DNA of 64,000 bases from the NCBI GenBank assembly GCA_023653785.1, contig JAMKCH010084910.1, positions 1-64,000 on the forward strand, written 5' to 3'. The stretch is from Ophioderma brevispina (taxonomy: Eukaryota > Echinodermata > Ophiuroidea > Amphilepidida > Ophiodermatidae). Numbering within the stretch: position 1 is the first letter of the stretch; each line of letters opens with the position of its first letter. The notes under the pieces were generated by a model. It ran no database searches. It was not told the DNA's origin and was given only the letters and a program-made list of their open reading frames with translations. This document shows positions 22,296 through 34,377 of the stretch, in pieces. The position numbers were made by a program, and so were the translations under genes.

Positions 22296-23455
22296 CCCAT
22301 ATGGATATGATTGAGGATACCTTATAGCATGTTCAATGTACTGTACTTAAAATACCTGTACAGGTCCTTAGAAAGAGCCTTCTATCAATCCCTTCTCTCT
22401 GAGATATCCTTTCAGTCCTATTTCTAACTCATCTTAACCTTCCACATATCCCTGAATTTTAACTATACAGAGTGCCTCGGGGAAAAAAATATAAATATAG
22501 ATAAATATGATATACAGTGTGTTTACAATTTGTGCCTATGCAGTGCTTGGATTGGTTTGTTTTTTTAACAAACTGCAACTTTTTAAATTTGTACTTTTTT
22601 CATTCAAATGACAACCGATTCAACAATCGCGATTGCGATTAAAACAATTGTGTTCAAGTGCCCGAATGGAATGGTGGTTTCAAATCCCACTCAAATGTAG
22701 GGTCACCGAGAAAAGGGGAGTTTTAATGTCTTGGGATGCCGTATTTTTAATGTTGTTAAAAAAGTATTTTGGAGTACCCTTTGTAAACCAGATGTGAAGA
22801 TTGCAGCGACCGCATAATTCTAAGTTAACTTATAGACATACCAATTGAACAAGTAAACACCACTTACAATGGTACAATCTAATCAGAACACACTGCGTTC
22901 ACTTGAAAAATACCCTAATACCAATTCTTCTTCTCCCTCCGTAGATGTCATGATAAGCTTATAACACTTAAGATGGCTATTTTGAGAACCACAGTGTTTG
23001 GACACGATCAGAAGAAGAAGATGGCTATTTACTATACAACTAATCCATTACTGGGTAATCGCATCTAAATGTAATGTAATATGTGTGTATTCGAATATTC
23101 CTTAATTGGAGATTGCCACTTTTCCAAAATCTTTAGCCAGTTATATTATTGCCAAGTATGTTATATAAAAATCCGTTATATTGCTGTTTGACTGACAATG
23201 AGTTGTTGATGGGTTTAGGTTTAGGCTCATGACTTATCTGTATGTGTCAGACAGACAGATTAATAAGAAAGTTAATCATTTTAATAGTAGTATGAAGAGA
23301 GGTATATAGTAACAGTAAAATGTTAAAAAATACATTCACAAATTTTCTAGCTCATATTGGACAGAGTTTTAACATATTCTATCAATTTTAACTGTAAAAT
23401 GTCAAATTTGCGTGTTGTGATCATTTTTACAGCTGCAATTACAAACAATGCTAAG
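22296..23455. other. no recognisable feature
   Basis: AT-rich spacer; nothing supported. Confidence 0.5.
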
Positions 23456-23545
23456 TTACATTTACATTTACAAAATCAATGACATTTACGAAATCAGTTA
23501 CATTTGCAAAATCAATTGCATTTACAAACTCAATTACAATTATAT
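23456..23545 (+). repeat. 18-bp tandem repeat, about five units
   Basis: Units of the form CATTTACAAAATCAATTA follow one another with few changes (CATTTACGAAATCAGTTA, CATTTGCAAAATCAATTG, CATTTACAAACTCAATTA). Because 18 is a multiple of 3, the array gives a repetitive Ile/Tyr/Lys/Asn frame of no biological weight. Confidence 0.75.
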
Positions 23546-24349
23546 AAACTGTAATCACAAACCCCTTAATGACAACAAAGCAACCTTTTTAATAGCAATA
23601 CAAAATCTTCTCCTACAATATAACCAAGTAGAAAACGTCCATTTTCAATTACAAATACTGTTCAACAATTAGGTCTACAATTACAAAAACGCCCTTTGAA
23701 TTCATTTTATATACACCCAAAACTACTTGGAAAAAATATGAAATTTAACATTACAATGCAAATTTAAATTTTTATGACAATATACTAAAAAAAGGAATAG
23801 TGTGAAGTGCAATTTCATGGAATCATTTTGAAATTCTCTTTTCCTCGTAGTTAAGTGTGTAAGCCCATATTCCCCTTTTCGCCTTTTAAAATCGGGTGTT
23901 CCGATAACCAGGGTCTGGCGCCCGATTCGGCCGGAGGTGGTTGTGATGTTTCAAAATCGGAACACACGCCTTTGATGTTTTGATAAATGATATAAAAAAC
24001 AATAAAGTGGTTATGAAATGCTGTAAACAAAATGTATGAAGAGGTTTTAACGATATTGTAGTATGTTATATACTATGCATGCAAAAGGCAATATGCAATG
24101 AAAGAACAAAGAATGTACACAATGAATGAACAACAAATGTAATGGTATGAGATGAACCACGAAATAAAAATGATAGAACGAACAAATGGAAATGTAAGGG
24201 TAGAAGATGAACACAGACATTGGAGTCATTATATATGTAATGCAAGTCCATGAAGAGTTTGGCATGAGTTTGAACATCCAGTAGTGGATCTGGTAATGTA
24301 ATTAAAGTATACTAATTCAGGAACAAATAAGACAATATCAAACCATACT
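23546..24349. other. no recognisable feature
   Basis: AT-rich spacer. Frames on the minus strand at 24047-24277 are low-complexity and unrecognised. Confidence 0.5.
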
Positions 24350-24745
24350 GTAGAATTTCCAGAACATATCAGACGCACTGAAAAGAACACGCGCAGAAAG
24401 TGTTTTGGCAAAAAAGCACACAATTTTAGATGTTCAAATGTAGCGGCAGATTCAGAACACATTCTGAACATATTCAAACATATGTCCAAAACACATCAAA
24501 ACATGTCCGTAACATACCCAAAACGCATGAACACAATGAGATTTCTTAGACTTGTCCGAATGTGTTTGGAATGTGTCCTACACTCGAACACATCCAGACG
24601 CATGATAAATGTTCATATGACGCGTCTGAAAATAATAATAATATGTTTTCGGATGTCAGACGCATTCTGAAAACATTCGAACATGTCTTAGAACATTATC
24701 ATGCTTGTTTTCGGGCATGGGCGTGTTCTGGATGTGTAAGAACAA
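24350..24745. repeat. array of degenerate GAACACATTC-type motifs
   Basis: About 15 short motifs of the GAACACATTC / GAACATATTC / CGAATGTGTTTGG type, in both orientations, fill 400 bp. CCAGAACA lies near both edges (24359-24366 and, inverted, 24725-24732). The build, short motif iterated in both orientations through the body, matches that of the CACTG-ended elements here, but clear termini were not found. Confidence 0.45.
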
Positions 24746-27483
24746 AGTCTAAATCTGTTACATTTTGAACACATGAAATGAGCTCTGCACGTGTTTTTTT
24801 TTTTCGTCTGCAAATGCCAGTGCAAAGATTGACGAAGTGCTGTCAATGGGCTAGTTATATAAGCGCAATTATATTTTCGTTATCGGCAGAGGTGGTATTT
24901 TTCTTGTGGATATTACGGGCTATAGACATCCATGTTGGTCCATTTTCCGGTACATCCAAATTGTTTTCAAATTAAAGTGAAGTGACTGTATGAATTCATT
25001 TTACATGTTTTAGTGTGTTTTATTTTTATTTATTTTTTTTTTGCTGGACTCGCTCTTTAAAGAAAAGAACATTTTGAATTAAATCTCAACTTAGGCTACT
25101 TTAGACCTCATTCTCATTAACTATTGCGTGATAACAATTAGAATTAACACCAATCCTGCATTTTTGGTCCTGCTTTTCAAAGATTCCAGCATAAAATTTG
25201 AGCATAAAGTTATTTTTCGCGTGGTGCTCTTTGCTTACGTTATGTCACTCATATTATGAGAATTTCATTCTTTCACCCAATTGCTTCCTTTGTTTATATA
25301 AATACAATAATAATTCCATGTTGAAAAAAGAAGAGTTTGTTAAGTTTGTTAGAGGAATTGGGGGATTATTATTAGGTTCCCAGAAAGCTTGCAAATGTTC
25401 AATGGTTAAAAAGCCATTTCTCCAAAATGAAACATTTCTTATTATTCTTTGATCATCTTATTTCTACCTACTTAATTTCATTAATATTGACCTGAATAGA
25501 GCAGAATGGGTCACAATTCTGTTTCAAGTACAAAATGTGATCATTTTTCTTTTGTTGTTGTTGTTGTTGTAGTTTTAATTTTTATATTTTGTGTCAGAAG
25601 TGGCAAAAAAATTGAATTCGTTTCTCAATTAATGAGAAAAGTTGTACATGATGTCATGTCAGCTTTCTTGTTACCCAACGTAATGTTTGGAAATTGTGGA
25701 ACCACTTCTAATAAAATGGAGTAAACTTTCTTTTGAAGCTAAATTGTATATTTACCAATATAATTTTAAGACAATTTTAAGATAATTTTTCAACGTTTTA
25801 ACATTATTGTTTGGCGTTTTTACAACAATCCGTTCAGCAGAGAATAACAGATTTACATACGGAATATCCAAATCAATAAAGCAATAACTATCTGAAAAGG
25901 GTATTGCCTTAGTGTTTTGTCAATTTCATTAAAAAACTGAGAAAGGGATAGAATGTGCTATTCACATTATTGTATATATACCGTGTGTGTGTGCTTGAAT
26001 GATGATAGAGAAACACGCCAGAACTCGCTGCTTAGGCAAAAGGTGTAAAAGGACGCCATCGTTTGTCCAAAATGACGTTGGCGGTGCTGATAAATCATGG
26101 TGATGCTGATCATTTACACTTAACAGTTTAAAAAAATACAATTTTTGATTTTCAGTAAAATTATACCTTAGTGGGACCTGTTTTCAATATAAAAATAAAA
26201 ATATACCTTTAAAAGAAACTTATTCGGTAAGTCTGAAAATGTTTCATCCACGACATGCAGATGCCACTATTCTTGAATCACGATGAACTATCGTATTGCA
26301 CGATATTTATGTGCTACCTCAAAATTAACTACTGTTACAGCATATAGTTATGACTATGAGTGAACTCTCTGCTTTATTTCATGCTCCAGTCAGCGACTTG
26401 AATCGCAATTCGCTCGCGCGTAATTAGCTGAAAAATGCACTAGTGGTGTTAGTGATATGAACAATACAAAATTTCCTAACCGTGACGGTCGTCAGGAGTT
26501 GTTACGAGAAAGGAAAAAACACCAAACATTAATAATATTGTTTAATCTTGTCATCCAGCGAGGTCATTCGCAGATTCATTTATGTATTTTCAATGATTTC
26601 AATGATTTGGTTCATAACAAACTTCAAAGAAATTAGTTAAGGCTCTGCGGTAACTTACCCATACCGATTTTGAACTCAAATGCCAATGATACTGCAGTTC
26701 CATTCTACACGCGATGGCGTCCCTTCAGACCAACACCAACGAATATAAGTGTATTTAAATGATGACAACCTATTTTCCTGGAAGAAATATTTTGGATCCA
26801 AATCTAAACTTTAGATAAACGTATAACGATTGACTTTCTTTTTTCTTTCGTTGATACAAAGAATTCTCGTGGAGTATACAGGCCCCGGAAACACCTAAAG
26901 GTCATGAGGAAAGTCGAGTCTAAGAAAACTTTGCCATATTATAAGCTTAGAGAGAAAAATCATAAAGTCCCTCCAGCGTATATGGCTTATTCCTTTCTCC
27001 ATTAATTAATTACCCCTTGTCGTGTAAACACTAAGTGTGAGAGATGCAACCTTTAGCGTTTGTTTTAACTTCAATGAGTTATGATTCCTCCATATCTCTC
27101 AAATAACAACGTAAATGGCTCTAGTAGGGATTATAGGGTACGATCAGGGGTGAAACCTCGCCTTGAGAATGAAAACTCAGCATAGCAAATATTTAGCACC
27201 TAAAACTGTGATGATACTCGTGATGGTAAACATACAGAGGTTGACACACTGCTTTGGTTTAAAAATAGGACGCGGGCCTAAGATTTCTAGGTCATTACAT
27301 AATTCCCTTAATGGCTTTTTCTAAGTATAGTCTGATGGAAGTGCTAATATGATTTTTTGCTCGTCCTTGTTGTTGTAAGAGGCTTGTTATACCTTTTCAT
27401 TTGTACAAATCCATGCAGATGTGCTTAACCAATAGTCCCTCTGACGTCGTAATTATGGTTTCGTGAGACTTCAGACATATTTT
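24746..27483. other. no recognisable gene; TTG microsatellite
   Basis: Contains a (TTG)n tract at about 25553-25570 and a (TG)n tract near 25984-25992. No exon or RNA gene is supported. Confidence 0.5.
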
Positions 27484-28235
27484 TTCTGATCTTTTCTTCT
27501 TGTTTCTTTCGTTCTTTCTCCCTGTTTTTTCCTTTTCATCACTATTTTCTTTCTTTTCATTTCTTTTTGCTCTTTCTTTTTCTTTTTCCTTTCTTTGTCC
27601 TTTTATTTTTCTGTTTTTGCCTTGCTTTTCCTTCTTTTTTCTTTCTTTTCTTCTCCTCTCGTCCTTTCGTTCACTTGTAAATTTACCTGTCTTTCGCATT
27701 CTTTCTTTTTTTTCCTTTGACTTCTTTGTTCTTCCTACTTTTTTCGTTCCTTCTTTCTTCATGTTCCGTCCTCTTCTTCCCTTCTTTCTTCAATTCATTC
27801 TTCCTCTCTTTACATTCTTTCTTCCACTCTTTGCATTCTTTCTTTCCTTTCCGTTATTCCCTTCATTATTTTCCTTCTTTTCGTTTTTTTTCCTGCAATT
27901 CTTTTTTCATTCATTCGTTCTTCTATTCTTTCTGCATTTCCTTATCTTTTCTTCATTGTTCGTTTTTCTTTCTTCCATTCCCCTTCGTTCTTCCCTTTGG
28001 TTTCTCCATTTTCTTTCCCTTCTTTCTCTTATTTCTTTCTCTTCCTTTCTTTGTATTCTTTCTCCTCTAATTTTCCTTTTTCCACTTCTTGGCTTCCCTG
28101 TCTTCCGTCTGTATACTATCTTTCTTCCAATCATCCTTCTTCCTTTCTATCTTACAGCATTTTTGATTGAATATTTAAAATTTAAATCCCCCCCCCTTCC
28201 CTCTTTTTCTTCCCTTCTTCTCCCTTCTCTTTGAA
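27484..28235 (+). repeat. polypyrimidine (TTCTTTC) tract, about 0.7 kb
   Basis: From about 27484 to 28160 the plus strand is overwhelmingly C and T, in irregular TTTCTTTC / TTCC words, with a second block to 28235. Such tracts can form intramolecular triplexes. The long Phe/Ser/Leu frame (244 codons) and the Lys/Arg/Glu frame opposite are consequences of the composition, not genes. Confidence 0.9.
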
Positions 28236-28435
28236 ATGGCAAACACTCACGCACTTCAATAGTGAAAAGAGTAAAATTTCACACCTATATCAAAGAATGT
28301 CTTTGAATTAAATTTACTCTTGATAATTTTAAAAAAAGAAAAAACCTAAAAAATTAAAAAAAAAAAAAAACATAACTTTAAAAGTTCATATATTCCAAAT
28401 CCGTTGGAGATATAAAAAAAATTAATAATTCTTTT
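28236..28435. other. AT-rich spacer
   Basis: A-runs and short AT words only. Confidence 0.4.
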
Positions 28436-28860
28436 GCTTTATTAGAGAGTTTTTTTTTCGTCCCTTTTTGGGCCCATAAAATATGTTGATTGAGGCCTAT
28501 GACCGAGCTCAAATCGTTTTTATTTTACGCCGTACCCCATAAGGCCAGAAAAAAACGAAAAGTTTGTTCCGAAGACCGCGCGCATTTTGTTTAAAATTGG
28601 TCTTTGAGCGCTAATTTTTTTTTTTTTTAGGTTTTTACTCGATTTTTTGTGAAAAAATGAAAATTCGGCCGCGTCAACGGCCGAAAAATTTAAAAAAGTG
28701 GGTCCCAAAATGCATTAAAAAAAGAAAGAACAACCTCATTTCGCATTAGCATTTTTCTAAAAAAACGCATTTCGCATTCGATTTTTACATTTCTTCTGAG
28801 ACAAACGTGTGTTTTTTTTTTGCCTACTGAAAAAGTTTGCCATACATCAACCCGGCTTTG
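28436..28860 (+). repeat. dispersed repeat, partner at 43800-44080
   Basis: The 3' half reads CATTTCGCATTAGCATTTTT, AAAAACGCATTTCGCATT, then TTTCTTCTGAGAC. The same three blocks in the same order and spacing appear at 43980-44070. The 5' half shares G/C-poor A/T runs and CGCGC words with 43815-43970. No coding content. Termini not identified. Confidence 0.6.
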
Positions 28861-29768
28861 AATTAATCATTTTTAGGTGACACTTACTATAAGGTGACTT
28901 TTGTATTAATAATAAATACACTAATGTATAAATACACTATAATATTTTTCGAAACCTCTGAGGTAGAGATGCGATGTATTTATTTCTTTCCCCAGGACGT
29001 AAGAATATAACTTGTATTGTTTTTTCTTCCAATAAGAATAACGTTAATCAATTATATTTTAGGATCACATACATCCGATGTTTGGACGGTTTTTATTTTA
29101 ATTAACTCTAACACAAACCATTCGTGCACCTCTACCGCCTTAACCGCCCGTCAGCTTTAACCTTAAAGTGGACCAAGGGTTTTTTCACTCCCGTTGGTGA
29201 GACCCAAGGTGGGCGGGTTCCAGGGACCCCCTAAGGAAACCACTTTCCCGAGGAATTTTTGCACGAAATTTATACCATTTGTGAAGGATCATAAGACAAC
29301 TCCCAATCAGCAATAAAAATGAGATTTGGTTATTTTTGTGCAATTAGGGGCAAAACCTTTGTTTTCAAAACACGCGAAAATTGGCAAAAGACTGAAAATT
29401 CAAATGATCCTTGCGCTTAGGCATACATCAAAAATTTGAAAACTTATTTTATGTGATATTATTTAGGGCGACAATTACTTATATTTAACACAAAACCAGG
29501 CATGTTTTATGGAATCATGTATGTTTTACGGGTGTTGCAAAATACACGTCATTTTCCAATAAAGTTGTACCGTAACGGTTTGGCAACTTACATGATGTGA
29601 ATTAAAATTGTTTGTTTTCCGCACATAAAAGGGTTAATTATTTTAATGGTTACTAATAAAGGGTTTACTTACATGGATTGGTGGAACTTATATCAGCAAA
29701 AAAAAAAAAATGCTTTACAAAAAATATATTTAAATTTTGATGTTTTAAATATTCTCAAATTGACTTCC
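28861..29768. other. no gene; solitary copy of the next element's end
   Basis: The stretch GAGACCCAAGGTGGGCGGGTTCCAGGGACC at about 29199-29228 resembles the terminus of the element at 29769-29977. Nothing else recognised. Confidence 0.4.
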
Positions 29769-29977
29769 GTTAGTGCCCAAGGGGGGGGGGGGGGGGGTGG
29801 AGGGGTTCCATGGGACCTCCCACTACTAACTCATTAACGAAGCGCATTTTAAAAATCAGACAATTACAAAAAAAAAACAAAAATTCGGCGCAAAAAATCC
29901 CACGCGGCGCAAAGCGGCCAGCGCGAAAACAAATTTTGGGAAGGTCCCTAGGAACCCCCCCCCCCTTGGTCACTTAA
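29769..29977. mobile_element. 209-bp element with G-run/C-run inverted ends
   Basis: The left end reads TTAGTGCCCAAGG, then 17 G in all (29781-29797), GGGGTTCCATGGGACC. The right end inverted reads TTAAGTGACCAAGG, an 11-base G run and GGTTCCTAGGGACC. TIRs are about 40 bp, the interior is AT-rich with a GCGC-rich patch. Frames on both strands across it (63 and 67 codons) are not genes. Confidence 0.6.
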
Positions 29978-31886
29978 GTGTTAACGTGTACAACTCCTGT
30001 GCCAAGAAAATGATTGTTAACCGATTTGATCACAAGGTTATCATCAACTATGTTATGTATAGGCATAAACTAGGTTTATCACAGTTTGGACACCGGCTTC
30101 CACATAACTCGTAAAACACAGAAAAGTTGCAGAATAAGTGATGGGTTCTTTTTGATGGGTATGTTGTGTGCAGATACCTACAGGGGAGTGATAGTTCAAC
30201 CATCGGCAAGGGGTGGCGGGTCCAAGATATCTTTACTTAGGTATTACTTAAAATTTGATATAGTATAATTGTGTGTTATGGCTTTTGGGAAGGGCATTTC
30301 TTGTACAAAAAGAAATATAAAACATGACAATGTGGAAATTACCTCCCCAGAAAATAAATAAGTTTGCAGAGTATTTCGTCAATCCGGCCTTTATGTTATA
30401 GATAGCTCATGCACGTGGGAGTACCCTTTGCAAATCAAAATACAATTAAATTGTATATTGCTTTGTTGTGCACACACTAACAACCAAGTTATCATATAAC
30501 CTACAAACCTATAAAAATCCAAGCGTTAACAACCGCTACCCTCATCATCAAAGCCCAATCCTTCGTTTTTTGTCACTTTTTGTAAGGCTTGCTCGGGTGA
30601 CTGCACTGTTGTCACTGTTATATCTGAAAAAATCAGCTTCTGCATTAATAACTAGAAACTGAGTACAAATTATGTCAATTTTGTGAATGAATGCCTTCGC
30701 AATAGGCTAAGGTTTTACCTATAGGTTATTATTTTACGGTCTTAAGAAGCCATTTGTTGTCCTATTTTAATTAGACATATATGAAAGTTATTTATTCATT
30801 TCAACTGTCAACAGATTCAACCTCTATCTTTATTCTTAATCTGCATCATTTCCAGATGTCTGCCCAATATCCACTTTCAAAGGCAAATTTTTGTGCTACT
30901 TTTAGCCTAACCAGTTCCTGACGTGTTCTTAAAATTCGAGTTTGTTGCCCCCCTGGTGCTTAATTTCCAATATATCACCTGGAAGGGGTGTCCCCCTAAC
31001 TAGATTGGTATTTTCGCCCCGAAAAGTTGCACATTAGCGCTTACTGCTTATTTCAAAAGCCACCAGTGTTTTGATGAAAATACTGCATTGTTTTTAATAT
31101 TGATAGAAATTTTATCCAGCACAAACAAATAAAGTTTTACCTTCCGGAAGTGGGTTTTAAAACATTTAAGTGTCCCCAAGATGGCTGCCGGTATGATGCA
31201 TGTTTTGTTAAATGTCTAACATTGCCAACCAGCGGGGTAGGGGGGGATAATGGAATATATGGGTTAGAATGCGAGTAATATTGTTAGAGCACCAAAAGAG
31301 ATTTCCTACGTGGTGTATTGCCGCGCGGACGGATCATAACTCCTGCTGGCGGCAGTTTAACCCGCTGCCGGGTGACATCAAGCAAGAAGAAAAACACCCC
31401 TGCACAGCTTTTCCGACTAATAACATCATAACGAAACTATGATACATTTTCCCGCAATTTTTCTCTCGTACTTCTCAGATAATTTGCAGATCACTCAACA
31501 CTATTGACGCTGGGACGGAAGCTGATCTAGTCAGTAGAGATAGAGAAGGACCTGTGTACAAGTCAGAAACAAAGAAGCACTTGATGTTCTCGAAAGAAAC
31601 TAAGTCACCATATTTACATTTTCCTCCTACATATGGACATTTTTTCACTTCTTCATAAGCATATTTTTTTATTTTTAAGGAAAAAACCTTGACTCCTGAG
31701 TAGTCATTAAATACAGTCCACACTCTATTATTATGATATTAATGTAATCAGGTTGATATGAGCTGTTGTCTTCCTATGACTCTATAGAGTCAGTTTTAAA
31801 CTACGTTTATTGCCGCAAGTTGTTATACCAGCTATAATAAGCGGCACTCTCGAGGACAGTCAATACCCTAAAAAAAAAAAAAGAAA

Positions 31887-31921
<35 letters not shown>

Positions 31922-32079
31922 GTTTTTGAAATGTTGTTTTTAACGGCGAAAAAGATGTAGGGTTGCTTTTCAATCCTGATGTTACGACCTAAACGAATAT
32001 ATCACCACCATCTTTAAAAAAAGCTGTACGTAAAATAAAATGCCATAAATTCTTTTGGAGCTCCCAAAATATCACACCC
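29978..32079. other. no recognisable gene; 30-T run
   Basis: Contains an A-run followed by 30 T at about 31889-31918. An 82-codon minus frame (31475-31723) has a few Cys/Lys-rich words but no recognisable family. Confidence 0.5.
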
Positions 32080-32925
32080 ATGTTACGTTTTTTTGATGTT
32101 TCTCTGCATTTCACACCTTTTCCTATAGTGCAGACCGTTATGTGTTTTGATGTTTCTCTGCATTTCACACCTTTTCCTATAGTTCAGACCGTTATGTGTT
32201 TTGATGTTTCTCTGCATTTCACACCTTTTCCTATAGTTCAGACCGTTATGTGTTTTGATGTTTCTCTGCATTTCACACCTTTTCCTATAGTTCAGACCGT
32301 TATGTGTCTTTGATGTTTCTCTGCATTTCACACCTTTTCCTAGTATAGTTCAGACCGTTATGTGTTTTGATGTTTCTCTGCATTTCACACCTTTTCCTAT
32401 AGTTCAGACCGTTATGTGTTTTGATGTTTCTTTGCATTTCACACCTTTTCCTATAGTTCAGACCGTTACGTGTTTTTACAGCGTTGTCTACATTTGACAC
32501 CCTTTTCTGTAGTAGAGACCTTTACATGTATTTGACATGTTTCTCTGTATTTGACACCTTTTTGAAGTTGAGACCTTTACATTTTTTTGGACATGTTTCT
32601 CTGCACTTTACACCTTTTCTGTAGTTGAGGCATTTTCGTATTTTGACGTTTCTCTGATGCATCCTTGTTTATATAGTTGTGTTTTGACATGTTTCTCTGC
32701 ATTTGACACCTTTTTCTGTAATTGAGACCTTGCGTGTTATCGACATGTTTCTCTGCACTTGACACCTTTTTCTGTAGTTGAGACTGTTACGTGTTTTTGA
32801 CATGTTTCCCTGCATTTGACACCTTTTTCAGCCGTTGATACCGTTACTTGTTTTGACATGTTCTCTGCATTTAACACCCTTTTCTTTAGTTGAGACCTTT
32901 GCGTGTTTTGAGATACTTTTGACAG
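32080..32925 (+). repeat. 54-bp minisatellite, about 15 units
   Basis: The unit contains GATGTTTCTCTGCATTTCA, CACCTTTTCCTATAGTTCAG and ACCGTTATGTGTTTT. The first seven units (32089-32470) are almost identical; from 32475 onward they diverge steadily, with ACATGTTTCTCTGCATTTGAC and TGTAGTTGAGACC variants, and unit length becomes irregular. Because 54 is a multiple of 3, both strands carry 18-residue repeating frames (77-82 codons). They have no independent support as genes. Confidence 0.95.
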
Positions 32926-32949
32926 TAATGGCCGCCCATAGCGCACGGC

Positions 32950-33005
32950 CCTGCTCACTTACTCTCACTCACACTCTCACTCACTCACTGACTCACTCAG
33001 AAATT
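32950..33005 (+). repeat. CTCACT microsatellite
   Basis: Imperfect CTCACT / CACTCACTCACT repeats in a short stretch directly after the minisatellite. Confidence 0.7.
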
Positions 33006-34160
33006 CACTTCAACCTCACCTTCTCAGAAAATCACTCTTTATAATTGTAATCGGTCTTTTCTGTATAATTCAAAAGTTTAAGCGTAAATGATGAGAACTT
33101 ACAAAATGTTGTGGATCTGCGGTCATGCAGGTACAATCCCTGAAATTGAAACAGATAATTGGTTAAAATCTGTAACTATAGTATGTCTCAGAAAAAATAC
33201 TAGTTGATATGGTGAAAGATTCATTTGAACTTTACTGTATTTTGCCATCGGAATACTATAGTAGTTGTTATTATGAATTCTATTATTAAATAACACCCCC
33301 CCCCCCTTTTGTAGGTTAAAACCATTAAAAGAACCGCATCTATATAGATAAATAGATCTGTACTCTAAATTCGACCTATTCAAAATGACTTGAATTATCT
33401 ATTCCGAGCAAATTTTAATAGATCTAGTCAAAGTAAATCTAAAGTCTTTTTAGTGTTTATAGAAAGTTATGCCGATCTTTTTTTCCCAGAATAAAAGCAG
33501 TGCGTCCACCATTTCTCTACTGAAACCTCTTTTAGATACTATTAGAACCATTTATTAAAGCAGGAACGGGAAATGAGGTCGCTTGTACTTTGGCACCTCG
33601 TTCAATTGCATGTCATGCCGGTGACAAACCGACTGAGTTGTTGAGTCGGTGGTTTGTGGACATTTGTCTGAATAAATATCCCATGCCCTGTCAATTCGCT
33701 GGTGCAAAAATACAACATTTGATTGTATGTATAATTAATGCATTGTTGTATACGGTCTGTTTACAGATATTTTTTGTCCATTCATATGCCAGAAAACCAT
33801 GGTTACAACAGTTGTTATTTCATATAGCAGTGGTATGTACAACAATTAAAACTTGTCCACATTTTTATATCTCGCTAAGTCGTATTAGCACGTTCACTGT
33901 ACTATTATACGATTCATATTCCCAACAAGCAATTTTTTGCTTTGAGTAACTCCCTTTGAATATCAACGCTTATAAACCAGTCATCCAGTCGCCATCTGCA
34001 TACCTTGTCATTCTATAACGTGTAATGCATGTAAACTGAAGAACAACAAAGGATTTTTTTTTCACAGTTACTTGAACCATATCGTAGTTGTTGGTTGAAA
34101 TACGAGAAAATAAGATGCCTCCTTTGTGGAGATGGGTAATATGGGATAGAATGCGGTGTA
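33006..34160. other. no recognisable gene
   Basis: A 119-codon plus frame at 33590-33949 was examined. It is hydrophobic at its C-terminal half but has no recognisable motif, no splice context I can defend, and no neighbour that supports it. A C-run lies at 33295-33306. Confidence 0.45.
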
Positions 34161-34377
34161 CACTCTTAAAATCGTGTTTAGAAAGTAAAGGCAAAGAAGT
34201 GTTTAGAAAAGTTGTATTTAGAGTATGACACTTAGTGTTTTGAAATTTGGACACCTATGTTTAGTGATTTGACGCACGACGTTTAGCTTCTGAACAAGTT
34301 TACAAAGTGAAGGCAAGAATGAGTTTAGACATGTTAGAAAAGCGTTTATTCGCAAAACATATGTAGTTTTTACAGTG
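34161..34377. mobile_element. CACTG-ended element (217 bp) with TA duplication
   Basis: The left end is CACTCTTAAAATCGTGTTTAG (one base off CACTG), the right end TAGTTTTTACAGTG, flanked by TA at 34159-34160 and 34378-34379. The interior repeats a GTGTTTAG / GTTTAG / TGTTAG motif at least eight times. Same design as the element at 4934-5238 but with a different iterated motif. It abuts the reverse-transcriptase remnant that follows. Confidence 0.65.

Noticed and set aside
27397..28234. 244-codon Phe/Ser/Leu frame and Lys/Glu/Arg frames on the other strand
   Set aside because: Direct consequence of a polypyrimidine tract, which lacks stop codons on either strand.
32080..32500. Repeating 18-residue peptides on both strands
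   Set aside because: The unit is 54 bp, a multiple of 3, so both strands stay open; units then decay without frame preservation.
32080..32925. CRISPR-like array
   Set aside because: Units are continuous tandem copies with no unique spacers, and the genome is eukaryotic.
33590..33949. 119-codon frame as a membrane protein exon
   Set aside because: Hydrophobic by AT-rich composition; no recognisable motif, splice context or conserved partner.
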